64,000 nucleotides of DNA from NCBI RefSeq assembly GCF_024228675.1, contig NZ_CP100461.1:1488001-1552000 (forward strand). Reading direction: 5' to 3'. Below are positions 17,007 through 25,415 of this stretch, one piece after another (the first letter of the stretch is position 1; the number at the start of each line of letters is the position of its first letter). Both the position numbers and the translations under genes were made by a program. This stretch comes from Salinigranum marinum (GTDB lineage Archaea; Halobacteriota; Halobacteria; Halobacteriales; Haloferacaceae). Under the pieces are notes generated by a model, which saw nothing but the letters and a program-made list of their open reading frames with translations, did no database searches and was not told where the DNA came from.

Positions 17007-17045
17007 CCACCCACCCGACCCCGTTTACGGGGTGAGGGTGGGTGG
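17007..17045. terminator. Bidirectional hairpin terminator between convergent genes
   Basis: The 5' arm (17007-17023, CCACCCACCCGACCCCG) and the 3' arm (17028-17045) pair over ten plus six base pairs with a small internal bulge and a TTTA loop. It fills the gap between the stop at 16992 and the stop at 17050, so it can end both transcripts. The CCCA tandem run extends further left (17001-17006). Confidence 0.7.
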
Positions 17046-17049
17046 TGAT

Positions 17050-17346
17050 CTACCCATACCGAACTGACCAGTTCGGCAGATACCGAGCATCACACTTCCC
17101 TTCAAGATACGCGATCCCCATCGACGCGATCTCGTACATCTCCGCGTCTTCGACGATCGGCGCAATCAACTCCCGACTCACCAGCTGCTCACATCGCTGC
17201 TGGATGTAACTCTCGTCGACGCCGAGCTGCTGAAACCTCGAATCCGAGGCCATCGTACTCGGTGACGCCCACGACTCCTCGTTCAGATGCTCCAGGACGC
17301 GCTCGTCGACGGGATACATCCACGGACCCATCCGCCTCACGGTCAT
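17050..17346 (-). CDS. Winged-helix regulator (phiH1-repressor-like)
   Basis: 98 residues. MYPVDERVLEHLNEESWASP, then QLGVDESYIQQRCEQLVSRELI, gives helix-turn-helix and wing, ending with a Y-E-I-A strand pair (EMYEIASMGIAYLEG). This is the pattern of small haloarchaeal virus repressors. It follows the next regulator by three bases, so the two form one operon divergent from integrase 2. It is likely involved in holding the provirus dormant. Confidence 0.75.
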   Translation of the reverse strand: MTVRRMGPWMYPVDERVLEHLNEESWASPSTMASDSRFQQLGVDESYIQQRCEQLVSRELIAPIVEDAEMYEIASMGIAYLEGKCDARYLPNWSVRYG

Positions 17347-17349
17347 CGA

Positions 17350-17667
17350 TCAAGCCCCATCTTTTCCCTCGGCTTCCGAGTTGTTCGACTCTTCAGATAC
17401 CTCTACGTCGTTCTGCTCTGCGGCGTTGTACTCACCTCGAAGATACGCGCGACCGTCGTCGGTGATCGTGTAGACGCCCCTCCCGACAGAGAGGAGTAGA
17501 CCGTGTTCGGCTAACTTCTTGCATCTTCTGCCGACGTGGTTCGACGAATAGTGAATCCGATCGTCTTCGGCGATGTCAGATGGTGCCATGTATTCGTTCT
17601 CTTCCTCTTCCAATAGCTCTAGAATCCGGTCATCGAGGAGAACCATCCACTTCCCAGATTTTCTCAT
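17350..17667 (-). CDS. Winged-helix regulator, first gene of the repressor operon
   Basis: 105 residues from ATG 17667: KWMVLLDDRILELLEEEENE, then MAPSDIAEDD...VGRRCKKLAEHGLL and a wing strand pair (GVYTITDDGRAYLRGEY). The tail is acidic. The open frame continues up to 17733, but that ATG would sit inside the TATA box (17731-17738), so 17667 is preferred. Together with the shorter partner it resembles paired halovirus repressors, controlling the divergent integrase promoter. Confidence 0.7.
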   Translation of the reverse strand: MRKSGKWMVLLDDRILELLEEEENEYMAPSDIAEDDRIHYSSNHVGRRCKKLAEHGLLLSVGRGVYTITDDGRAYLRGEYNAAEQNDVEVSEESNNSEAEGKDGA

Positions 17668-17730
17668 AACCCGTATCCGGTGCTCCAGTCCATATCTATC
17701 ACGATGAGGACCAAAAAAGAATCGTAACAA

Positions 17731-17738
17731 CATATATA
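17731..17738. promoter_or_regulatory. Shared TATA region between repressor operon and integrase 2
   Basis: CATATATAG (around 17730-17738) is nearly symmetrical and can serve as TATA for the rightward integrase (ATG 17770, 32 bases away) and for the leftward regulator (ATG 17667). The intergenic DNA 17668-17769 is therefore the likely lysogeny switch; no perfect long operator is seen. Confidence 0.45.
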
Positions 17739-17769
17739 GTGTAGCAATTTCTATACGGATAGTAGATCC

Positions 17770-18810
17770 ATGAATGGTGATCTAGTTCCGATATCACCCC
17801 CCGAGGCGCGCGACCTCCACCTGGAGGCGATGAAAGACGACTCCGCGGAGTGGACCCGGACCTCTCACCGGAGTCACCTCCGCGCGTTCGTCGAGTGGTG
17901 CAACGAGGAGGGTGGGATCGACAACATGAACGACCTCAACGGACGCGATCTCTACGAGTTCCGCGTCTGGCGACGAAACGGCGGCTACAGCGAAGGGCAA
18001 AACGAAGAGATCGCGCCGAAGACCCTCGACTCCGCGCTCGCCACACTGCGCTCGTTCCTCCGGTTCTGCGCGCAGATCGAGGCGGTCCCTGAAGAGCTGT
18101 ACGAGAAAGTCCCGCTTCCCTCGCTCTCCGCATCCGAGGAGGTGAGTGATTCGACGATCGCTCCCGAGCGCGTCCCTCCGATCATCGACTACCTCCACCA
18201 GTACCAGTACGCGAGTCGGGATCACGTCGTCTGGATTCTCATCTGGCACACCGGCGCGCGGCTCGGCGCGGTCCGCGCGCTCGATCTCCAGGACTGCGAA
18301 CTCGACGGCCAGAAGAAAGGTCTCAACTTCGTCCACCGACCGCCCTCGACCCCGCTCAAGAACGACGAGAAAGGCGAGCGGTTCAACCGAATCAGCGACC
18401 GGGTAGCGAGTATTCTACAGAGCTACATCGACGGTCCGCGGAATCAGGTTCGGGACGACGACAATCGAGCACCGCTGGTGACGACTCAACACGGACGAGT
18501 CACTGCCAGCTGCATCCGCGACTCGTTCTATCGGTGGACTCGACCGTGCATGGTCGGGATCCAGTGTCCCCACGATGAAGATCCGACCTACTGCGATTAC
18601 ACCTCGTTCCAGAAGATGAGCATGTGTCCCTCGGCTCGATCTCCCCACGATGTTCGCAAAGCGCGAGTGACGAAGTACCGGAACGACGGCGTCCCGCGCG
18701 GTGTCGTCTCCGATCGGCTCGACGCCTCCGAGCAGGTGCTGGACAAACACTACGACCGTGCCTCGAAGCGTGAGAAGGCTGACCGTCGCTGGAGGTTGCT
18801 CCGCGAATGA
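17770..18810 (+). CDS. Tyrosine recombinase (XerC/D-like integrase) 2
   Basis: 346 residues. Core-binding domain about 15-115; catalytic set Arg164 (HTGARLGAVR), candidate Lys about 197-201, His293-x-x-Arg296 (SPHDVRKAR), and His327-Tyr328. Cysteines 260, 266, 275 and 286 lie directly before box II, as in integrase 1. It is divergent from the repressor operon and ends 152 bases before the right candidate att site, the usual place for a provirus integrase. The protein is intact, so the remaining element could still be excised. Confidence 0.93.
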   Translation: MNGDLVPISPPEARDLHLEAMKDDSAEWTRTSHRSHLRAFVEWCNEEGGIDNMNDLNGRDLYEFRVWRRNGGYSEGQNEEIAPKTLDSALATLRSFLRFCAQIEAVPEELYEKVPLPSLSASEEVSDSTIAPERVPPIIDYLHQYQYASRDHVVWILIWHTGARLGAVRALDLQDCELDGQKKGLNFVHRPPSTPLKNDEKGERFNRISDRVASILQSYIDGPRNQVRDDDNRAPLVTTQHGRVTASCIRDSFYRWTRPCMVGIQCPHDEDPTYCDYTSFQKMSMCPSARSPHDVRKARVTKYRNDGVPRGVVSDRLDASEQVLDKHYDRASKREKADRRWRLLRE

Positions 18811-18901
18811 GTCTCAAAAACGATTCCGGGAGTGGGGTGCCTCTGACAGCAGGTCGACAACAGGACTTGTTACTTGAATACCTTTTGGAATGTCAACAAG
18901 T

Positions 18902-18937
18902 CACCCCCCGAGGGTTACAACTCGAAACCGGGGGGTG
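18902..18937. other. GC-rich hairpin downstream of integrase 2
   Basis: CACCCCCCG (18902-18910) pairs perfectly with CGGGGGGTG (18929-18937), and GAG/CTC can extend the stem. It lies 92 bases after the integrase stop and 25 bases before the candidate attR. It could be a terminator, a recombinase accessory site or a replication signal. Confidence 0.45.
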
Positions 18938-18961
18938 TCTCGCGTTCCTTCTCGGTGAAGA

Positions 18962-18976
18962 CCTGCAGCGCCCATC
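18962..18976. repeat. Candidate attR (15-bp direct repeat with 1779-1793)
   Basis: CCTGCAGCGCCCATC is identical to 1779-1793. It lies just outside integrase 2, as expected for the right end of an integrated element. The flanks of the two copies differ on both sides, which fits an att core. Confidence 0.5.
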
Positions 18977-19254
18977 ATTCTGCGTGACGGGCAACATTTG
19001 GCAGACGGCGGTACGGCGTTTATAAAGGAACCCCTCTTCGACCGTTTTGATTTCATCACGTTTCGGAACGGGGGTCGCCGGTGTCATGCGATTCGCTTGC
19101 ATTTGAATGACACTGTGGGGACATAATACTTGGGTGGAGAGTGTAATTGGCGGCGCGCGCAAGAGGTTTTGCCGCTCAACTTCGACTCTCATCCCACCAC
19201 GCACCTCAGAAAATCAGATAGAATTCCGCCTGCTTCCGCGCAGTTTCTCGTCTC

Positions 19255-19425
19255 TCAGAGTTCCTGCTCCAGCCTCTCGAAGAGAGTACGCCATCGTTCG
19301 GGCACGTCGTCAGTGTCGTACACCCCGTCGTTGGCAAATTCTAAGAGCCGGACGGCTTCCTCATCGGTGAGGTTCTGAAGATTCAGCTCCTCCACGGTCT
19401 TTTTGCGCGCCCGTTCCGTGCTCAT
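19255..19425 (-). CDS. 56-aa acidic helical protein, unknown function
   Basis: ATG 19425 opens MSTERARKKTVEELNLQNL, then DEEAVRLLEFANDGVYDTDDVPERWRTLFERL. The composition (charged, amphipathic helices, few hydrophobics) is protein-like, whereas the frame further upstream (to 19581) is poor. It lies 3' of the disrupted methyltransferase on the same strand, with the 16-bp palindrome in between. It may be a small partner or antitoxin-like protein, but nothing supports a specific role. Confidence 0.45.
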   Translation of the reverse strand: MSTERARKKTVEELNLQNLTDEEAVRLLEFANDGVYDTDDVPERWRTLFERLEQEL

Positions 19426-19651
19426 TGGTCGGTCACGTTGGATGGCTCCGTGGAAATGGAACCAGAACATGAGATTCCCCTCAGACGGAACGGGTGGGCG
19501 CTTATCCTTACGGATTCGGTCAGGGATCAGTGGAAGCGACGGTACTGCCGAAAGAACGCTGAGGAACGACCGTCGAAACATGCCGTCGACAAAGTGACAC
19601 CATTCCTAAAATCTACCCCCACCCTGAGTACAGTCCAAGGTGCGTACTCAC

Positions 19652-19667
19652 GTACATACGTATGTAC
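19652..19667. promoter_or_regulatory. Perfect 16-bp palindrome
   Basis: GTACATACGTATGTAC is fully self-complementary and is framed by ACTCAC on the left and, after four bases, GTGAGT on the right, so the symmetry extends imperfectly to about 30 bases. It lies between the end of the methyltransferase gene and the start of the 56-aa gene. It fits an operator for a dimeric regulator. Confidence 0.45.
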
Positions 19668-20150
19668 ACAAGTGAGTAATTACGTAGCTCTGTAAACTCT
19701 TTAGCAGGTGTCGTGGCGAGTTCGACGACGATTGCCTCATTGATCCGTTCAATGAGGACACCGATATCTTCGGTGGAACGCACTCAACCTGCGAGGATGG
19801 GGATTTACATCACTTGTTGGAGCAAGCTGTCAAGTCGATTCAATACCGAGTCACAATCCCCTCCCTCTCTGGCAGCTTCACGCAACTCATCGAATAAGTC
19901 AGCCAGAGTAGCCACGAGTGTCTCTTCGAGCGTTGTCGGATCGATAACAGGGAGTTCTTTGAGCGTCCTGATCCTGAGTTTCTCGTAGCCGCCTTGCTGT
20001 GTTTGCGTCTGTGTTTGGATCACCTGCTGCCCGACGTTACTATTTAAGTACGCGAGCAACGCCTTCAACTCCGTCTCGTTAAGGTCCACGTCGTAGAACC
20101 CACGGAAGTTGTGGATGTTCCTCGCAGCTGTTTCGTTGAGAATGAAGGTA

Positions 20151-21151
20151 CGCTCATGTGTAGCACATTGTTGATTTCAGAGAGTGGCTCGAACAGCGTG
20201 TCTGAGAGCGTCTCGTCCCGGTTTTTGTAAGAGTTCTCGTCGGAGCTGAAACGCCCTGAGATACTGCGTCAGCTTGTCTTTTGAGACGCCTCGATGCGGC
20301 GAGAGCCACCGTCGCGCCAGCGACGCGTGGCTCTCGCAAGTGTTGACGTGAACGTCTCCATCCGCGTATTCGCCGTCGCCGTGGACGACGTATTCGCGGT
20401 CGAATGAGTCGTCCTCCTCAAGCGGTTCGTACGCTCGAAAGCCGTCGGTGTAGACGGTTATCGACTCCTGCTGGCGGTCGGCCAGCAGGAGTCGAATCGT
20501 CGATTCGTCTGCTGCTTTCGCCGGAATCACGTACCGCTGTTTGGTGCCTCGATCGACCAGCACGAACACGGGTGGTTTGTCGTCTTCGTATGTTCCTCGC
20601 CCACGCGTGGACAGGCCACGCGAGCGCGACTCGCGGTCGCGCTCGCGACCTTTCAGCCCGGCAGAGACGTACACTTCGTCGATCTCGACGGGCCCTTCCA
20701 GCGTGAGGGAAGGCGCGTCGAGCGCTCGGGTGAAGCGCTCGACGCGCCGGTGCATCGTCTTGTAGGTGACATCGATCTCCCGCTGAAGTTGGCGAAGGCT
20801 CGTGTTGAACCGGAGAAACGCGTAAATCGAGAACAACCATTTTCGAAGCGCGACCTTCGAGTGAGCGAAGATCGTACCGGTCTTATCGTTGAACGTGCGG
20901 TCGCAATCCTTACAGAGATACCGCTGAAAGTGCCCATAGCTGCCGTTTCTGACCGTGAGGTCAGAACGGCAGCGGGGACAAGTGACACCGTCACGCCAGC
21001 GAACCTGTTGCAGCAGGTCCGCTGCGACCGATTCCGACCCAAACACTTCCAGTGGAATCATTCGTGTCGGGCACCGCTGACGCGGTGCCCTTGTCCTCTT
21101 CGACTCCACAGCTGCCGCTGAACAGTATCAACAATCTCCTACAGAAGAGCG
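20151..21151 (-). mobile_element. IS1595-family insertion sequence, copy 2 (1001 bp)
   Basis: Ends read CGCTCATGTGTAGCACATTG (left) and, inverted, CGCTCTTCTGTAGGAGATTG. Direct repeat ATGAAGGTA at 20142-20150 and 21152-21160. It has the same length and end architecture as copy 1 but only partial sequence identity, so it is a separate family member rather than a recent daughter copy. Confidence 0.9.
20177..21061 (-). CDS. IS1595-family transposase, copy 2
   Basis: 294 residues from ATG 21061 (MIPLEVFGSE); the frame is open to 21109, but copy 1 starts at the equivalent codon. Zinc ribbon TCPRCRSD and CKDCDRTF; catalytic GPVEIDEVYVSAG, TVYTDGFRAY and NTCESHASLARRWL. It is aligned along its whole length with the transposase at 13740. 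The last 30 residues run to LRHAVRATL. The gene is intact. Confidence 0.92.
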   Translation of the reverse strand: MIPLEVFGSESVAADLLQQVRWRDGVTCPRCRSDLTVRNGSYGHFQRYLCKDCDRTFNDKTGTIFAHSKVALRKWLFSIYAFLRFNTSLRQLQREIDVTYKTMHRRVERFTRALDAPSLTLEGPVEIDEVYVSAGLKGRERDRESRSRGLSTRGRGTYEDDKPPVFVLVDRGTKQRYVIPAKAADESTIRLLLADRQQESITVYTDGFRAYEPLEEDDSFDREYVVHGDGEYADGDVHVNTCESHASLARRWLSPHRGVSKDKLTQYLRAFQLRRELLQKPGRDALRHAVRATL

Positions 21152-21811
21152 ATGAAGGTAAATCCATCTCGCCCTGCGTCTTGCACCAAGACCCGGGGCA
21201 AATTCTGTCGCCGAGGTCGATACCAGTATGGGCGGTTTTCGATTACGGTTGCTCCGAGTGAGTTGCTCCGGTACACGCTATCCCGTAGATACGAAACGAT
21301 CTTCGGTATCTCACCGTCACTGTTCCTCGGGAACGAGTCAGCGTTGAATAGCACTTGCTTCTCGAAGTCCGCTCGTGACTTCCGGACACCTGGTAGTACA
21401 TCCGGGTCTAGTAGCCACACCTCCTCACCAGCAGCCCGTAGTTCCTCCCAGTCCTCCTCGCGGAAGTCGTACCCGTTGACGAGCTTCGGTTGGCGAATGA
21501 GTCGAGACAAGTGTTTCTCAGGAATTCCGTACTCGTCAACCTCGTCCTGGGTTAAGCAGAAAAACGTCACATCGCCGGTGGACTTCCCGCGGTGGATCGT
21601 GACGAACTCGCCGAGCGGCGTGAGTCCGCTTGTATCGATGTCGGAGGGATCGAATATTGCTGCCCAGTTTGAGCCGGGCGCGAGATCCGCTTGCGGTACA
21701 TGATTGATGAAACCCCAGTCGGTCTCACCCTGGTCACCGTTCCGAACTGCATCACGAAGGGTATTCGCTTCGACGGATTCGTCCACGCGAATGAAGCGTG
21801 TCTTACCCGTA

Positions 21812-23204
21812 CATTCGTATTCGGTTAAGACATGAAACCAGCATACAGCGCTGCATTCACCTCCTCAAGTAGAGTCAGCCGTGATGGAGACGGTTGCCTC
21901 GCCTCCCGATACCACGTGTCTGGGAGATTCGGTTCGTAGCTGAACGAAACGACGATCTCGGAGAGGACTTGCTGGGCGTACGACCGGAAGGTCTTCGCCC
22001 AGCGTTCGGTTGGAAACACGCAGTCATCACCCAGTTCCTGGGCGTGATCGACGAACAACCGAAGGATGGCTCTGCTGACCACCAGTGTCAGCAGAGCCGC
22101 CGTCACCTGAATCCGGACGATGTGTTCCTTCTCCGTCCGAAATCTCCCCAGCCCATACTGCGACTTCAGCTCACGGAACAACAACTCAACGACCCACCGA
22201 GCACGGTACAGCGTCGCTACCTGCTCCGGACTGAACTCACCGCTCGGCAAGTTCGTGATGTACAACCGATAGCCGTCGTCGGCGTCCGAATCGCGGACGC
22301 CGACGACTCGGAACCGCTTGCTGTCCCACGATTTCCGTTCGTTGTACGCTCGCCGCTGGAACCTGACTTCGACCTCAACGTCGATGTGTTCCCTACACAG
22401 ATCACCGACAACATCGAAGACCCGCGTTCCGTCGAGCGGAATGGCGCGCCCGCGCCATTCCCGCAGTTCTCGGACGATCAGCGGATTCGAACTCCGCTTC
22501 AGTCTGCTGACGAAGAAGCCATCGTTTTCGTCGATCAACGCGAAACGACGATACTTGAAAAAGCCGAGATCCAGCAGGAACAGCCGTCCTCGCAGCCACG
22601 AGCCGGTTTTGAACAGGGTGCTTTCGTGGGTGCGTTCGTCGGTGATCGCGCGCGCGATCACCGACTGGGTGGTGACGCTGTGGACGAGGTAGAGCTTGAG
22701 CCCGGAGACACCGGGATGCGTCGCAGGGAACGCTGAGAGGAACCGAATCAACCGCACCACCGTGGCGTCAGCGACGACAACGTCGCGGAATCGGTCGAAG
22801 GCTGGAGCGATGGTGTGAGGGACAGCGACCTCCTCGACGGCGTGGTCGAGGAGGTCGCGCAGGAGCTGCTCCAGTTGTGCGGTGAATCGGTCGTAGAAAC
22901 TCGAAGCGACGAGATTCTGGCCGGTAGCGCCGTTGTACGTACGGCGATACGCGGCGATCGAACGGGCTTCGCCGCCGACGGCGAAGCCCACGACCATCGT
23001 CCAAACCAGTACACGGACGTCGAGTTTGCGCTCTCTCACGACGACTTCGCGCTCACGCGCGAGGTCGTCGATCATACCTGACGGAAACAGCGAAGTCAAC
23101 AGCGACGTAATTGCATCTGGGGAGAGCTTCATTCACCTCCCCTTTGCTCTACGAGTTCAGGTAGCCGTCGGCTTGCGATTTAGCTCCTAAACCGAATACG
23201 AATG
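21812..23204 (-). mobile_element. ISH8-group IS4-family insertion sequence, copy 2 (1393 bp)
   Basis: Ends CATTCGTATTCGGTT and its inverted partner are identical over 15 bases. The ten-base target duplication CTTACCCGTA lies at 21802-21811 and 23205-23214. It interrupts the methyltransferase gene after the catalytic domain. Confidence 0.92.
21825..23132 (-). CDS. IS4-family (ISH8 group) transposase, copy 2
   Basis: 435 residues. Catalytic acids: Asp in VVVADATVVRL (about 123), Asp in LFLLDLGFFKYRRF (about 192), Glu in RWVVELLFRELKSQYG within the Y-(2)-R-(3)-E-(6)-K motif. It is related to the copy at 14898 throughout but with many substitutions. Intact, so both ISH8 elements may still move. 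Confidence 0.92.
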   Translation of the reverse strand: MKLSPDAITSLLTSLFPSGMIDDLAREREVVVRERKLDVRVLVWTMVVGFAVGGEARSIAAYRRTYNGATGQNLVASSFYDRFTAQLEQLLRDLLDHAVEEVAVPHTIAPAFDRFRDVVVADATVVRLIRFLSAFPATHPGVSGLKLYLVHSVTTQSVIARAITDERTHESTLFKTGSWLRGRLFLLDLGFFKYRRFALIDENDGFFVSRLKRSSNPLIVRELREWRGRAIPLDGTRVFDVVGDLCREHIDVEVEVRFQRRAYNERKSWDSKRFRVVGVRDSDADDGYRLYITNLPSGEFSPEQVATLYRARWVVELLFRELKSQYGLGRFRTEKEHIVRIQVTAALLTLVVSRAILRLFVDHAQELGDDCVFPTERWAKTFRSYAQQVLSEIVVSFSYEPNLPDTWYREARQPSPSRLTLLEEVNAALYAGFMS

Positions 23205-24762
23205 CTTACCCGTACCACCATCGGTATCTGCTTCTAAGAAGCAAATGAGGGCAGTGACTTGGGCGTCCTCGAAGACCGACTCGCCTTCGGGGTCGAACTG
23301 CACGAGAGCAGTGATGGAAAACTCGTCAAGTAGGAACTGCTTGAGTGAGTCACCGTAGGCCGTCGTGAGGAAGCTGTCCGGCGTGAGGAACGCCGCACGA
23401 TCACCCGAAGACAGGAACGACCGACTGCGGTACAGGAAGTACGTGTAGAGTGGGGATCGTGCACTGACGTCGATTCCTGTCGATTGCTCTATGTCGGCGT
23501 TGACCTGTTCTTTGTACTCCTTCGGGAGCGCGTCCCCGCTCGTGTATGGAGGGTTACACACGATCCCGCCGATGTCGTGTTGCAGTTCGTCTGGATCAAG
23601 ATTGAGGAAGTCGTGCGTTCGCGGCGTATTCAGCTGTCCACCCAACGTGAGGGCTGTCGCTCCCATGACTCGCGCGAGGGGGCTACGTTCGATCCCGTCG
23701 ACGTGCGTGGGGTCAGTGTTCAGACTCCAGCGCGGGTGAAACGCGCTGGATAGTACGCCCGCTCCCATTCCAGGGTCGAGAAGGTGGTCGGCGTCACGGT
23801 CTACCCAGGACTTCATAGTCACTGCAATTTCCGGCGGTGTCCGAAACTGCCCGAGTGACTGTCGATACTTGCTCGGTGTTAGCTCCGCGTAGAGCTTCCC
23901 AATATCTTCCGTTGGCTGGGGTGAGAATAGCAATCGATCCCGGTGGGCCAACGCAGATTTCAGGGCGTCCTCATCAGCCAGTTCCGCGACGTGGTCCAGA
24001 ACGAACTGATCGAACGCTCTGTCTCCTGTCTGCTTCCGCGCGTTTCGAAACGCCCTTTGTACCGAATCGGAGAGCGGCGGAACGACACCGCGACACCGGT
24101 ACCATTCGTACAGGGCTGATTTCAGTAGCACACTCAGGACGGCGTGTCGCGCAACAGTTTTCTGGACAGCCCCTGTTTCTATCGACCCCAGCCCGTGTAG
24201 TTCGCACCACTCTTGGAGTCGCTCACGGAGCGACTCGGATAACTCCGTATCGAATACTGGAGTGATAGTGCCTGCTGTCCGTCGAATCTCCCTGATGAGT
24301 TCATCCATGACGACGGGCGCGGATGTTTGAGAGACCGAGTCCCACTCGTAGCTGAGTCGGTCAAGCACACGCTCGGTAACTCGGTTCTTTACTGCGGGTT
24401 TCCACACCTCGATGCCAACGCTCGCAGCAGTCTGGTACAGCTCTCGCTTCGAGAACGGTGCTGGAATCTCGTGCCCGCCGCTCGTGAGTTGCCGGATGAC
24501 GTCGTCTACCTGTTCACGCCGCCGTGCGTCTAACCCTACTGGGGTGGCCGGTGAGTGGGCTATCCCGCCCTTCGTTACCGGGGACGGGACAGGGGTCGGT
24601 GGATACGGACGGGCGTTGTTATTCGTTCCCCGACGGTGGAGTCGGGTGATCTCTTCTGGGTCTCTCATATACCTCGCTGCGGGCACGATCCGCAGTACGC
24701 CAGCCACTTGTGAGGAGTGGGGTTCCGAGGCAGTCGCTGGGTGTCCGTGACAGCCGCTGGAG

Positions 24763-25092
24763 CTACGTTTCGATCAGATGACTGAATTCGTCGACGACGA
24801 TCTCACCGTCGATGCCGCGTTCTTCGCACCAGTTCAGCGCTGCTTCCTCGTCGAGGGGTTCGATCTCCGCACCGCCAGTCGTGCCGCCCCCAGTACACGG
24901 CTTGGCGTATTTGGTTGCCGCACCGCCCTCACCGTGGAGGAAGTATTCCCCGCTTGAGGTCTTGTATAGCGTTTCGATGAGGTAGTAGAAGTCACCTCGA
25001 TCCGTGTTTGGGGCATGTTGGGCAATTTCTTCGGCTCGGTTCGTGTCGTACAGTTTCTGGTCGATGACGCGCTGCATTGCAAACCGGGACAT
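24763..25092 (-). CDS. 109-aa acidic hypothetical protein before the methyltransferase
   Basis: ATG 25092 (MSRFAMQRVIDQKLYDTNRA). A helical first half (RAEEIAQHA, FYYLIETLYKTSSGEYFLHGEGG) is followed by a Gly/Thr-rich loop (TGGGTTGG) and an acidic end (EEAALNWCEERGIDGE). The pattern YLIETLYKTSSGEYFLHGEGG with a Trp-Cys close is seen in small proteins of haloarchaeal plasmids. It is transcribed towards the methyltransferase, 56-95 bases upstream of it, and is likely co-transcribed. Function not known. Confidence 0.65.
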   Translation of the reverse strand: MSRFAMQRVIDQKLYDTNRAEEIAQHAPNTDRGDFYYLIETLYKTSSGEYFLHGEGGAATKYAKPCTGGGTTGGAEIEPLDEEAALNWCEERGIDGEIVVDEFSHLIET

Positions 25093-25415
25093 TACCTGGT
25101 CGTATTAAAGGGTTAGCCCTGAGATCCCGCCATTTCTAACGCCACAGGCCGTTAGAAGCCGAAATCCGGACTCACAGCACGACCGTCCGACTGACAGTAC
25201 GACCATATCGCCGATAGTGACAATATAGATACTACTCCACCCGCGAAAAGACGGTGAATCGCTCAACCCATCGCGCGCACCACCGGGAATCCCTCCCTTC
25301 TTCGATGAAACCTTTGTAATGCCACTACATCGCCGAGAATGTGCGGAATCTGGAAGACGACACGAAATCAAAACGACTCAACCAGACATTCTCTATGACC
25401 CAGAGACAGGAGCAC
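25093..25415. other. 323-base stretch between the small protein and the ATPase
   Basis: Short repeats of ACGACC and GACAG/GATAGTGAC (about 25183-25226) are seen, and AT-rich ATATAGATACTAC near 25227, which may be the promoter of the 109-aa gene and methyltransferase. No coding frame is convincing. Confidence 0.4.

Larger units (their letters stand above)
18811..19424. other. 614-base stretch with attR and a hairpin but no convincing protein gene
   Basis: A 72-codon frame overlaps the integrase stop (18807-19025), but it runs through the hairpin and the att repeat and has no recognisable feature. A minus frame (18893-19204) is equally weak. The 19100-19255 part is featureless. The 56-residue minus-strand gene begins at 19425. 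Confidence 0.5.
19805..24668 (-). pseudogene. N6-adenine DNA methyltransferase, split by two insertion sequences
   Basis: Three pieces (24668-23205, 21801-21152, 20141-19805) rejoin in frame without a stop, giving about 816 residues. The joins read TDGGTGK-TRFIRVDE across ISH8 and GRDGFTFI-LNETAAR across IS1595. SAM motif I is DHLLDPGMGAGVLS. The catalytic motif is GGIVCNPPYTSGD (NPPY), defining an adenine-N6 enzyme. The C-terminal third (IPEKHLSRLIRQPKLVNGYD; ALLAYLNSNVGQQV; YEKLRIRTLKELPV) resembles target-recognition segments of type I/IIG-like enzymes. A GTG at 24707 would add 13 residues. No nuclease motif is visible in the N-terminus. It is now inactive unless an IS excises. Probably the modification arm of the neighbouring defence island. 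Confidence 0.85.

Noticed and set aside
18807-19025. 72-codon frame overlapping the integrase-2 stop
   Set aside because: It crosses the GC hairpin and the att repeat, with no coherent domain; a real gene there would conflict with both.
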